Shown here: piece after piece, positions 34,880-46,030 of the stretch
Layout of the letters: each line of letters begins with the position of its first letter
How positions within the stretch are numbered: the first letter of the stretch is position 1
DNA from: Cymbidium sinense
Lineage: Eukaryota; Streptophyta; Magnoliopsida; Asparagales; Orchidaceae
NCBI GenBank assembly: GCA_021442155.1
Contig: CM038214.1
Span: 310,651,001-310,715,000 of the forward strand
Direction: 5' to 3'
Length of the DNA stretch: 64,000 nt
Made by a program: the position numbers and the translations under genes
The notes under the pieces: model-generated
Database searches by the model: none
The model's input: the letters and a program-made list of their open reading frames with translations, nothing else
What the model was told of the DNA's origin: nothing

Positions 34880-35760
34880 CCCTTAGAATGATCTGAGTTG
34901 AGTTAAACTTTTAGGGGGTGGCATTTCTAATATCGCCTTGATCTTCTTCAGATCGATTTTGATTCCCTAGTGTCGGACAACAAACCCAAGGAATTTTCCT
35001 GAAGCTACTTTGAATGCACACTCTAAGGGGTTAATTTTGAGGTTAAATTTTGTAAACTATTCAAAAACTACTCTCAAGTCAAAGAGATGGTATTCCTTTT
35101 CTGTATTTTCGACCATGAGATCATTGACATAGCACTCTACTTGATGATGAATGAGTTTGTTGAAGATTCGAGTCATAGCCTGCTAGTATGTAGCATCGGG
35201 ATTTTGATGGTGAAAGGCATGACCTTTTGATAGATTGACGGGTTCTAAAAGTAGTGTTTCTTTCATCTTTAGGGGTCATCTTTATTTAGTTATATCCAGA
35301 TGAGCCATCCATGAAATAGAAGACTACATAAGATGAGGCAATGTCCACCATCAACTCCAGGATTAGTAGTAGAAATTATTCTTTTCAACATGCTTATTTA
35401 AATCCCTAAAATTGATGCATATGTGAATTTGGCCATTCATTTTCTTAACTGAGATGATGCTAGCTAACCAAGTAGGATATTTTTCTTCCCAGATGAAACC
35501 AACATCGATCAGTTTCTTGACTTAAGAAATGACTTATTGCTCTATGTCTAATCGCATGCGTCTAGGAGCTTGCTTGATAGAGTTAGCAGTAGGCTCTATT
35601 ACTAGTTTATGGACTACTATGTCAAGAGAAAATCTAGGCATCTCTTCATAACTCCATGCAAAGTAGTCCTTAAACTCAATCAATAGCCTAACTAAGTCAT
35701 TGGTTTCAATTTCATTCAATAAAGAACTGATGTTCTTAAGTTGATTTCCTTGAGCTCATC
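34880..35760 (-). pseudogene. Gypsy A reverse transcriptase core with YVND in place of YVDD
   Basis: The domain starts on the minus strand with an open segment (35719-35534: NDLVRLLIEFKDYFAWSYEE, then KLVIEPTANSIKQAPRRMRL). It continues through the fingers and palm in broken frames. The catalytic box at 35131-35120 reads Y-V-N-D (TAT GTC AAT GAT): the first catalytic aspartate is asparagine. The change is C to T on the plus strand. The same box is YVDD in element B. Confidence 0.85.
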
Positions 35761-36620
35761 AATGGTTGACTTGATCTCTTCTTTGAACTATGGCAATCTT
35801 TGATTTCAAAATCATTTGGATCATATGAAGTTTCTACATCCTCAAGTTAATTTGATTTGAAAAGAACTTATCAGATTCCAAATGATTGGTGTTGACTAAG
35901 CAGTAATCGTCATCATCGACTAGACCCACTATATCGATTCCTAGTCCTAGTCTTGATTGAGAGGTTTTGCATTTATTATTCCAAATTATTTCAAAGTAGT
36001 CTAACCTGTGCTTTGACCAAGTATCTGGGATTAACCCTTTCTTTGCTAAATTATGAACACAAGGCAAGTACTAATCAAAAGATAATTCTATTAAATCTTT
36101 ATATAAAATCATCTTCAAGTTCTACATCAACTTCTTAACTTGAGGATGATGCTCCTAGAAAGAACCTCAGAGTCTTCACACATGTGGATGATTTAAGGGC
36201 TTCTTTTACTACCAAACCCTCAGCTTTTTGAGAGGAAAGTAGGGTTAAAGCTAAAATTCCCAACAGATGCCTAACTATTTCGTATATAGACATGGATACA
36301 CTTATGCTTTACTTTGGAGCGTGATCTTCATCGCTATCTAGCTCAAGTCACCTCTAAGGAATCTGTGAGAAGAGCTAGCGGTGTGCTAACCATATAAGAC
36401 TCATCCTATGAACTAGAATCTAAGTCTATATGGATAACGTGTGTACTCCTGGTAGTTGGGATATATCTTCTATTGGGTGTCCAATAGGGAGATTTTCCAC
36501 CCCTGGGATTACCTCGATCCGCCTCTTCTACCCGGAGGTCATCCTACCCATATGTTTGAATGGAGTAACGAACTGTTGGTGGAATCTAATGTGAGGCTCC
36601 ACTTCTTCCTCCAAGTTTAT
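35761..36620 (-). pseudogene. Gypsy A linker between protease and RT
   Basis: This minus-strand region corresponds to the linker in element B at about 60650-61490. A recognisable open piece at 36067-35834 reads MPCVHNLAKKGLIPDTWSKH, then GLGIDIVGLVDDDDYCLVNT. The element B counterpart reads PCVHNLAK at about 61200. No domain name applies. It is an interdomain part of the polyprotein with several stops. Confidence 0.65.
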
Positions 36621-36710
36621 TTTTGCTCCCTTTTATTTTCTTTTTCATTTTCTCTTTTTTTTCCTTTTCTTTTTCTCATTCTTTTTTTCTTTTTTTATAT
36701 TTTATTTTTA
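36620..36710 (-). other. Polypyrimidine (+) / polypurine (sense) tract encoding Lys/Glu-rich linker
   Basis: About 90 bases are nearly all T and C on the plus strand. In the element's sense strand this is a purine run coding for alternating Lys and Glu. It occurs at the same place, after the protease, in element B (about 60600-60650). It is therefore part of the element's coding sequence and probably not the polypurine primer tract, which would lie next to the 3' LTR. Confidence 0.7.
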
Positions 36711-36714
36711 AACT

Positions 36715-36995
36715 TTAGCCAAGTTCACGAAAATAGACATGTTGATTTTGAGGAAGGTAGTAAGCCGCATCATCATATATGAATTTGAATTTTAAATGGC
36801 TTGAGATCTCCTTTGACACATAGATGATCCCACCTATCACAAACTTCATACACTGATGTAGAGACAATGGAACTATATTGTTCTCAAGTATCCATGATCT
36901 AACCAAAATGTTGAAAGATGTATTCATAATAATATGAAAATTGGCTTTGGTCTTCCAATCATCTATCTCCAAGGGTAACACTATGGTGCCTAAGG
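36715..36995 (-). pseudogene. Gypsy A protease, C-terminal half
   Basis: The open minus-strand segment reads LEIDDWKTKANFHIIMNTSF, NILVRSWILENNIVPLSLHQ, CMKFVIGGIIYVSKEI. This matches the C-terminal part of retroviral-type aspartic proteases of Tat/Athila-like elements, in which YN.LLGRPWIH..GAVPS.LHQ is typical; here GRPW reads VRSW. The N-terminal half with the catalytic Asp is not upstream; the GGTCAA-rich non-coding segment is there instead, exactly as in element B. In gypsy elements this protease would cut the gag-pol polyprotein. Confidence 0.75.
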
Positions 36996-38785
36996 CATGT
37001 TGACCTCACGTTTAGAGTGCGAATTTTATCTTCCCATCTTAGACTTAGGAGTCTTCTAGACACTAAGACTTCCCTAGTCATAAGACACTTCTAACAATTA
37101 GGTAAACACTTAACCTAAGCCTAAAGACTTAGAAAGGTTAACCATAGGATTATGTTATGTCTTAGGGATTAGGATAATCCACCTACCGGATAACCCAAAT
37201 CTAATCCATGTTCACCTTCTCAAACCAAACCTCAAGTTCAATTTAAACAATATATTCAAATCCAAATCCAAACCCATTCTAAAACTAAATGATTGAAGCC
37301 CATGATCAAATCCTTCTTGAAACCCTTCCTAAGCAATAATGACCTATCCCATGGACTTAGCCAAATCTTAACTCAAATTAATCCAAAATCAATTGATTTT
37401 CTCATAATAAATTTTTATCTTCAATCATCTTCCTAAATATAAATCAAATCTACATTCAAATGGTCAAAAATTAATCAAGCTAAATCAAACTAAATCAAAA
37501 CCCTTCCTATGCCATATGACCTATTCCATGGACGTAGCCAAATCTTAATCCAAATCAAGTCAAACTCAATTAATTTTCTCACAAATCAATCATATGTTCA
37601 ATCATCTTCACAAATTTAAATGAAATATACATTTAAATCATCAAAACTAAATCAAACCAAATCAAAATCCAAACCAAAGCCACATGACCCAACTTGGTTT
37701 TCATGAATAATCAATCATACCTTCAATCATATTCATAAATATAAATGAAATCTACAATGATCAAGCCAAACCAAAATAAACTAAGTCAAACCCAACTTAA
37801 CCCTTACTTGAAATGTTCAAATGAACCAAAACCCATTTGAACCTAAGCCAATGGCAATTGAATTTATATATCAATCCTAAATCCATATATAAACTCAACT
37901 AAATCAAATTAACCCAAAATCAAGCCAACTAAACCAAATTGGTCTAGTTGACCTAAAGTGGCCAATTTGACCTATTTGAGCCAAGTTCTAATCCTAGCCA
38001 AATCGGATTGAACAAAGCCCATCAAATCCTCCCATCATGATTGTTGATCACCCTAGCTTGATCAATTGTCACAAATTGGCTCAAACCAAGTCAACTTGGT
38101 TATTTGACCAAGTCAACACCTTAACCCATATAAATGTAAACTAGCCAAATTTCAACCTAAGTCAAATCCCTTGAAACAAATGATTCTTACCAAATCAAAA
38201 TCAATATTTGAATATGACTTGACCTTCAATAGAGTCAAACCAACCCCAATTGGCCCTCTTGACCCAAGTTGACCAAAACTGACCTAAAAGACTAAATTGG
38301 ACCAAATCAAAAATATAAACCAAATTGACTGCAACCAATGGCTCAAGTTCATTCCAAATTGATTGTTGAACTTGACCAAAGCCTTGATTGGACCTAACCC
38401 AATTGACTACCCCAAATTGACCTAAAGGTTCAAGTTGGCCTAAATCAAAACCAAATCCAAATTAATTGAAACCAAAGCCTACAATCATCATTAATTGTTC
38501 AAGAAAACCAAAACCAACACCCAACCCAAGCTAATTTGGCCAATTTGATCAAATTGGTCAACTTAACCCATTTGACCCAAATGAATTAAAATGAGTCAAA
38601 ATCAAATCTAAGCCAAACTAAACCAGACCAATTTGACCAATTTGACCCAATTTGACCAATGTATCCCAAATGATCGTATGAACTTGATCCAACTCTTGGT
38701 TTGACCTAATTTGACCAATTGGGCAACTTAACCCAACCTAACCTAATTTTGCCTAAATGAGTGAAATTGAGCCAAACCAAACCTA
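36996..38785 (-). repeat. GGTCAA-rich non-coding segment of gypsy A
   Basis: On the minus strand the segment is full of TTGGTCAAAT and TTGGGTCAA words. It matches 58525-60310 on the plus strand over the whole length, about 1.78 kb in both. No frame is open. Near the protease both copies share a conserved end (GCACTCTAAA followed by a GAGGTCAA-like word). At 38785 it breaks off into the CCCTAAA array, in the middle of sequence that continues in element B. It may be an LTR or 5' UTR segment, or a non-coding insert in protease inherited by the family. Confidence 0.75.
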
Positions 38786-41700
38786 ACCTAAAAATAAAAA
38801 ATAAAACCTAAACCTAAAAAATATAATAAAAATAAAACTAAACTAAAAAATAAACCTAAACCTAAACCTAAACCTAAAAAAATAAACTAAAATATAAAAC
38901 CTAAACTAAAAAAAAATACCTAAAATAAATAAAGTAAACTAAATAAAAAATAAACTTAAATAAAAATAAAAAATAAAATAAACTAAAATAAATAAAAAAT
39001 AAACTAAATAAATTAAATAAACCTAAACTTACTAGTTTACTTAATTTTAAAAAATAACAAAACAAACCCTAAACCCTAAACCTACAACCCTAAAAGAGAA
39101 ACTAAATTTAAATCAAACCCTAAACTAAAAACCCTAAACCTAAACCCAACTAACCAAACTAAACTCAACCTAAACCTAAACCTAAAACAAAACCTAAACC
39201 AAACCCTAAAACCCTAAACCTACACTTAAACCCAAATCAACCTGAACTTTAACCAAAACTAAAACCATAAAGCCTAAACTAAACCTTAAACCCTAAACCT
39301 AAACAACCTAAACCCTAAGAAGTCCTAAATGCTAAACCTAAACCTAAACCCTAAAACCTAAACTATAATGTTTAAACACTAAACCCTAAACACTAAACCT
39401 AAACTTAACCTAAACTCCTAAACTTAAACCTAAACTTAAACCTCCTAAACTAAACCTAAAACTAAAACTAAATCTAAACTAAATAAAATAAAATAAATAA
39501 ATAAAATTTAAACTTAAACCTCAGATTTAATTTTTTTAAGAAAAACTTAAACTAAATTTTAAACCTAAACCATACCTAATATCTAAACTGTGAAATTAAC
39601 TTAAACCCTAAAATATTAAAATATACAATTAAACTTAAACTAAAGACCTAAACTTAAACTTAAACCTTAAACCCAAACTTAAGCAAACCTTAAACTCCTA
39701 ACCAACCCTAAACTACAACCCTAAACTTAAACCTTAAACACAAACTCTAACCACCTAAAACCAAAACCCTAAACCCTAAACTCAAAGTAAACCCTATACC
39801 CTAAAACCCTAAACATTAAATTTAAACATTGACCCCAAACCTAAACCTAAAACCTAAAACCTAAACCCTAAAACCCTAAACTAAATCTAAACTATAAACC
39901 CTAAATCTTAAACCCTAAACACTAAACATTAAAAACCTAAAAACTTTAACCTAAAAAAATAAAATAAAAATAAATTTAAACTAACAAAAAACCTAAACCT
40001 AAACCTAAAAAATAAAATAAAATAAATAAGCTAAAAATAAATAAACTAAACTAAATAAAAAGAAAAAAATAAACCTAAATATAAATAAAAATAAAATAAA
40101 ATTAAAATAAATAAAAAATGCTAAACCCTAAATCCTAGACCAAAAACCCTAAACCCTAAACCCTGAACCTAAAAGACTAAACATATAACAATAAAACCTA
40201 AGCCCAAAAGCCTAAACCCTAAACCATAAACCATAAACCCTAAACCCTAAACCCTAAAACCTACAACCTTAAACCTTAAACCCTAAACCCCAAACCCTAA
40301 ACCCTAAACCCTAAAAACCTAATAACCTAAACCTCAACTAAATAAAACCTAAAAATAAACTAAATAGAAAAACCTAAACCTAAATAAAATAAAATAAAAT
40401 AATAAAATAAAATAAAAACCTAAACTAAAACCTAAAAATTAAATAAAATAAAAAATAAAAATAAAATAAAATAAAATAAATAAAAACCTAAACTAAACTA
40501 AAAAAAATAAAATAAACTTGAAAATAACAAAAACCTAAATAAAATAAAAACTAAATGAAAAAAATTAAAATAAGATAAACCTAAATTAAAATAAAATAAA
40601 AACTAAATAAAAACCTAAACCTAAAATATAAACATTAAAATAAAACCTAAAAGTAAATAAATAAAAATGTAAACCTTAAACTAAAAAAAACCCAAACCTA
40701 AAAAAAACAACATAAAATAAACCTAAACCTAAACAAAAATAAGCTAAACTAAAATAAATAAAATTGAAACCTAAACCTAAAATAAATTAAACCTAAACCC
40801 TAAACTAAACAAAATAAACTAACTGAAAATAAATTTAGCGATAAACTAAAAAAATAAAACCTAAAAATAAACCTAAAATAAAAACCTCAAACCTAAATTC
40901 AAAAAAATATAATAAAAACCTAAACCAAAACCTAAAAATAAATAATAAAACTTAAACTTAAAAAATAAAATAAAAATAAAACTAAACTAAATAAGAAACT
41001 TAAACCTAAACGTAAACCAAAAAAATAAACTAAAATAAAACCTAAAAATAAATAAAAGACCCTAAACCCTAAACCCGAAACTCTAAAACCCTAAACACCG
41101 AACCAAAAATGCAAAACCCTAAACCCTAAAACTAATCCTAAACCTACAACCCTAAACACTAAACCCTAAACCCTAAAACCCTAAACCCCAAACCCAAAAC
41201 CTAAAACCCTAAACCCTAAACCATAAACCTTAAACCCTAAACCCTAAAAACCCTAAAGCTTAAACCCTAAACCCTAAACCCTAAACTGTAAAACTCTAAA
41301 CCGTATAACCCTAAACCATAAATCTTAAACCCTAAACTCTAAACCCTAAACCCTAAAAACCTAAAAACTTAAAAACCTAAACCTAAGAAATAAACTAAAA
41401 TTAAAACGTAACTAAAAAATAAACCTAAACCTAAAAAAATAAATTTAAGTGAAAACCTAAACTAAAATAAATAAGCCAATAATAAATAATCTAAACTAAA
41501 TAAAAATAAAAAATATACCTAAATAAAAACAAAAAATATAAAATAAACTAAAATAAATAATAAATAAACTAAGTAAACTAAATAAACCTAAGCATACTAG
41601 TTTACTTAATTTAAAATAAAAACCCTAAACCTTAAATACTAAGCCCTAAACCCTAAAACTAACCCTAAACCTTAAACTCTAAACCATAAACCCTAAACCG

Positions 41701-44700
41701 TAAAAAACCATAAAACCTAAACCCTAAATAAAAACCTAAACCCTAAACTTAAAACCTAAACACTAAACCTTAAATCCTAAACCCTAAACCCTATCCCTAA
41801 ACCTTAAACCCTAAAGTTTAAACCCTAAACCCTAAACCCTAAATCCTAAACCCTAAAACTCTAAACCCCTAACCCAAAACCCAAAACCCAAAACACAAAA
41901 TCTCTAAACCCTAAACTTAAAACCCTAAACCTCAAGTACTATAAAACCCTAACCCTAAAGTTTAAACCCTAAAACCCTAAACCCTAAATCAGATTCCTAA
42001 AACTTAAACCCTAAACCCTAAACTTACAACCCTAAACCCTAAACCCTAAACCCTAAAACCCTAAACCCCAAACCCAAAACCCAAACTTCTCTAAACCCTA
42101 AACCCTAAAACCTAAACCCTAAACCCTAAAAATCCTAAACCCTAAAGCTTAAACAGCTAACCCTAAACCCTAAAACCTTAAAACCCTAAACCATAAACTC
42201 TAAACCCTAAACCCTAAACTCTAAACCATAAAAACCTAAACCTAAAGTTAAAATAAAAATAAAACTTGACTAAAAAATAAACCTAAACCTAAACCTAAAA
42301 ATAAAAAATAAACTAAAATAAAAAACCTAAATTAAAATAAATAAACCTAAAATAAATAAATAAACTAAATAAAATAAAAAAATAAACCTAAACAAAAATA
42401 TAAAATAAAATAAACTAAATCAAATTTAAAAAACCTACACCACCTATTTATTTAATTTTTTTAAAAAATTCATAAACCCTAAATAATAAACCATATACCC
42501 TAAACCTTAATGCCTAAAATTAACCCTAAACCTACAACACTAAACCTACAACCCTAAACCTACAACCCTAAACCTACAACCCTAAACCCTAAACCTACAC
42601 CCTAAACCATAAATCCTAAACCCTAAAAAACATTAAACCCTAAAAAACCCTAAACCCTAAACTAAAACTTGAACCCCAAACCTAAAACCTAACTTTAAAA
42701 GCTAAACCTAAAACCCTAAATCCTATCACTAAACCCTAAGCCCTAAACCTACAACCCTAAACCATAAACCATGAATTCTAAAACCCTAAACGCCAAACCC
42801 AAAACCCAAAATCCAAAACCCAAAACCCAAAAGCCTAAACCCAAATCCCTAATCTACTTAAAGCCTAATCGAACCCTAAAAATAAATTTAAAAAGCCCTA
42901 AACATATTGATTTACTTAATTTAAAAATAAACCTAAACTAAAACCTGAACCCTAAACCCTAAACCCTAAACCCTAAACTATAAAAACCTAAACCTAAAGT
43001 TAAAATAAAAATAAAACTTGACTAAAAATTAAACCTAAACCCAAACTTAAAAATAAAAAATAAACTAAAATAAAAAACCTAAATTATAATAAATAAGCCT
43101 AAAATAAATAAATAAACTAAATAAAAATAAAAAAATAAACCTAAACAAAAATAAAAAATAAAATAAACTAAATCAAATTAAAAAGCCTACATCTACCAAT
43201 TTATTTAATTTTTTAAAAAATTCATAAACCCTAAATAATAAACCATATACCCTAAACCTTAATCCCTAAAACTAACCCTAAACCTACAACCCTAAACCCT
43301 AAACCTACACCCTAAACCATAAATCCTAAATCCTAAAAAACCCTAAACCCTAAACTTTAAAAGCTAATCCTAAAACCCTAAATCCTAACCCTAAACCCTA
43401 AGCCCTAAACCTACAACCCTAAACCATAAACCCTAAACTCTAAAACCCTAAATGCCAAACCCAAAACCCAAAACCCAAAACCCAAAACCCTAAATGCTAA
43501 AACCTAAACCCAAATCCCTAATCTACCTCCCTAATCAAACCCTAAAAATAAATTTAAAAAGCACTAAACTTATTGATTTACTTAATTTAAAAATAAACCT
43601 AAACTAAAACCTAAACACTAAATCTAAAACCTAAACCCTAAACCTTAAACCCTAAAAATAAAAAAATATAAAAAAATTAAAAGAAATAAAAAACCCTAAC
43701 CCTAAACCATAAACCCTAAAACTAACCCTAAACCTATAACCCTAAACCCTAAACCCTAACCCTAAGACCCTAAACCCCAAAACCAAAACCCAAAACCCAA
43801 AACCCTAAACCCTAAACCCTAAACGTTAAAAATCCTAAACCGTAAAGCCTAAACACTAAACCCTAAGCCCTAACCCTAAACCATAAACCCTAAAATCCTA
43901 AACCCTAAAACCCCAAACCCTAAATTAAAACCTAAGACTAAACCTTAACTATAAAACCTAAAACCTAACCTAAATAATAAAATAAAATTAAAGTTAACTA
44001 AAAAACCTAAACCTAAACTTAAAAATAAACTAAAAATAAAACCTAAATTAAAGAAATAAACCTAAAATAAATAAACTAAACTAAATAAAAATAAAAATAA
44101 ACCAAAATAAAAATAAAACTAAACTAAAATAAATAAAACCCTAAATCCTAAAACCCTAAACCCCTAACCTAAACCTACTGATTTTCTTAATTATTTCTTA
44201 AAAAAATCCTAAACCTTTAATCCTAAATCCTAAATCTTAAACCCTCAACCTTAAATCATAAAATTAACCCTAAATGCTATTTCTAAACTATACTTAAAAC
44301 CCTAAACCAAAACCATAAAACTAAACCCTAAATTAAAACTTGAACCCTAAACCTAAAACCTAAATCCTAAACCCTAAACCCTAAAACCTAAACCCAAAAT
44401 CCTAAACCCTAAACCTACAAACCTAAACCCTAAACCCAAAACCCAAAACCCTAAAACCCTAAACCCCTAACCCAAAACCCAAAACCATAAACCCAAAATG
44501 CTAAACCTGCACTTAAACCCTGACTAAACTTAAACCCAAAACCCTAAACCCTAAAGCCTAAACACTAAACCCTAAAACCCTAAACCCTAAATCCTAAACC
44601 CTAAACCCTAAATCGTAAACCCTAAACACTAAAAGCCTAAAAACCTAAGCCTAAAAATTGAAATAAAAATAAAACTAAACTAAAAAATAAACTTAAACCT

Positions 44701-46030
44701 AAAAAATAAACTAAAATAAATAAACTAAACTTAATAAAAATAAAAATAACTTAAATAAAAATTAAAATAAAATAAAATAAAATAAACTAAAATAAACTAT
44801 GTAAACTAAATAAACTTAAACCACTTGTTTACTTAATTTTTTTAAACAGAACTATAAACCCTAAACCTTAAACCATAAACCTACAAGACTAAACCTACAA
44901 CCATAAAACCTAAGCCCTAAACCCTTAAAAATCCTAAACCCTAAACCCTAAATCCAAAACCATAAACCCCAAACCGTAAACCTACAACTATAAACCCTAA
45001 ACCCTAAACCGCAAACCCTAAACCCTAAACCCTAAACCCTAATCCCTAAACCCTAAAAACCTAAAAACCTAAACTTAAACTGAATAAAACCTAAAAATAA
45101 AATAAATAAAAAAACTTCAACCTAAATAAAATAAAAGAAATAAAATAGAATAAATCCTAAACCCAAACCTAAACCTAAAAATAAAATAAAAAATAAAACA
45201 AAAATAAAGTAAAATAAATAAAAACCTAAACTTAACTAAATAAAATAAAATAAACCTAGAAATGAAAAACCTAAATAAAATATAAACTAAATAAAAACCT
45301 AAACCTAAAATATAAACATAAAAATAAAACCTAAAAATAAATAAAAAAACAAGCCTAAACCTTTTACTAAAAAAAACCAAAACCTAAATTAAAAAAAATA
45401 AAATAAAGCTAAACCTAAACTAAAATAAAAACTAACATAAATAAAACCTAAATGTAAAATAAATTAAACCTAAACCCTAAACTAAAATAAAATATAAATT
45501 AAAATAAATTTATACTTAAAATAAAATATAACCTAAAAATAAACCTAAAATAAAAACCTTAAACCTAAACCTAAAAAGATAAAATAAAAGCTTAAAGTAA
45601 ACCAAAAATAAAATAAAAACCTAAACCAAAAATAAAATAAAAAAACTAAACTAAAATAAATAACCTAAACCTAAACATAAAAAATAAATTGAAATAAAAA
45701 CTTAAAAAAAAATAAATAAACCTAAAAGAACCGAATATAAATAAATAAAAATAAAAAAATAAAATAAAATAAAATAAAAAAAAATAAACTAAATAAGCTA
45801 AAAAAACCTTAACCTCATTTGTTTACCTACTAAAAAAAAAAAATCTTAAACCTTAAATTAAACCCTAAACATCAACCTAAACTTAAAAACCCTAAACCCT
45901 AAACCTAACCAACCCTCAAACCTGATCCCTCAAACCTTAAACCCATACCCAAACTCAGAACCCTAACCCTAAACCCCTAAACCCTAAATGTTAAAATCCT
46001 AACCTTAAACCTTAAAATAACCATAAACCA
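38786..46030. repeat. Telomere-like array T3 (CCCTAAA orientation)
   Basis: This is 7.2 kb of CCCTAAA-derived repeat without GRP copies. Recurring blocks of the AGTTTACTTAATTT type lie at about 39034, 41599, 42909, 43575, 44827 and 45831 (the last with TTTACCTACT). Variant units are locally amplified: CCTACAACCCTAAA at 42530-42600, and CCCAAAA at 41868-41895, 42790-42835 and 43450-43485. The open frame at 45117-45380 (minus) is translated repeat. The array ends at the orientation flip at 46030/46031. Confidence 0.87.
42231..43640. repeat. Tandem duplication of a ~750-bp telomere-like segment within T3
   Basis: Unit 1 (42231-42982) and unit 2 (about 42983-43640) agree almost base for base: CCTAAAGTTAAAATAAAAAT at 42241 and 42993, AACTTGACTAAAAA, AATAATAAACCATATACCCT, and CCCAAATCCCTAATCTAC. 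Unit 2 is about 80 bases shorter, mostly by fewer CCTACAACCCTAAA units. Such similarity in a fast-decaying array points to a recent duplication. Confidence 0.8.

Larger units (their letters stand above)
32461..38785 (-). mobile_element. Ty3/gypsy element A (Tat/Athila-like), 5'-truncated, minus strand
   Basis: Reading on the minus strand from 38785: a GGTCAA-rich non-coding segment, the C-terminal half of the protease, a Lys/Glu-rich stretch, reverse transcriptase, RNase H and integrase. No gag is present, and the 5' end of the segment is joined directly to the CCCTAAA array at 38785, in the interior of the sequence preserved in element B. The pol order RT-RNase H-integrase places it in Ty3/gypsy. 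Several stops and a mutated YVDD show it is dead. LTRs were not identified, so the limits are those of recognisable sequence. Confidence 0.85.

Noticed and set aside
36620..36710. Polypurine primer tract marking a 3' LTR
   Set aside because: It lies between protease and RT in both copies and codes for a Lys/Glu linker.
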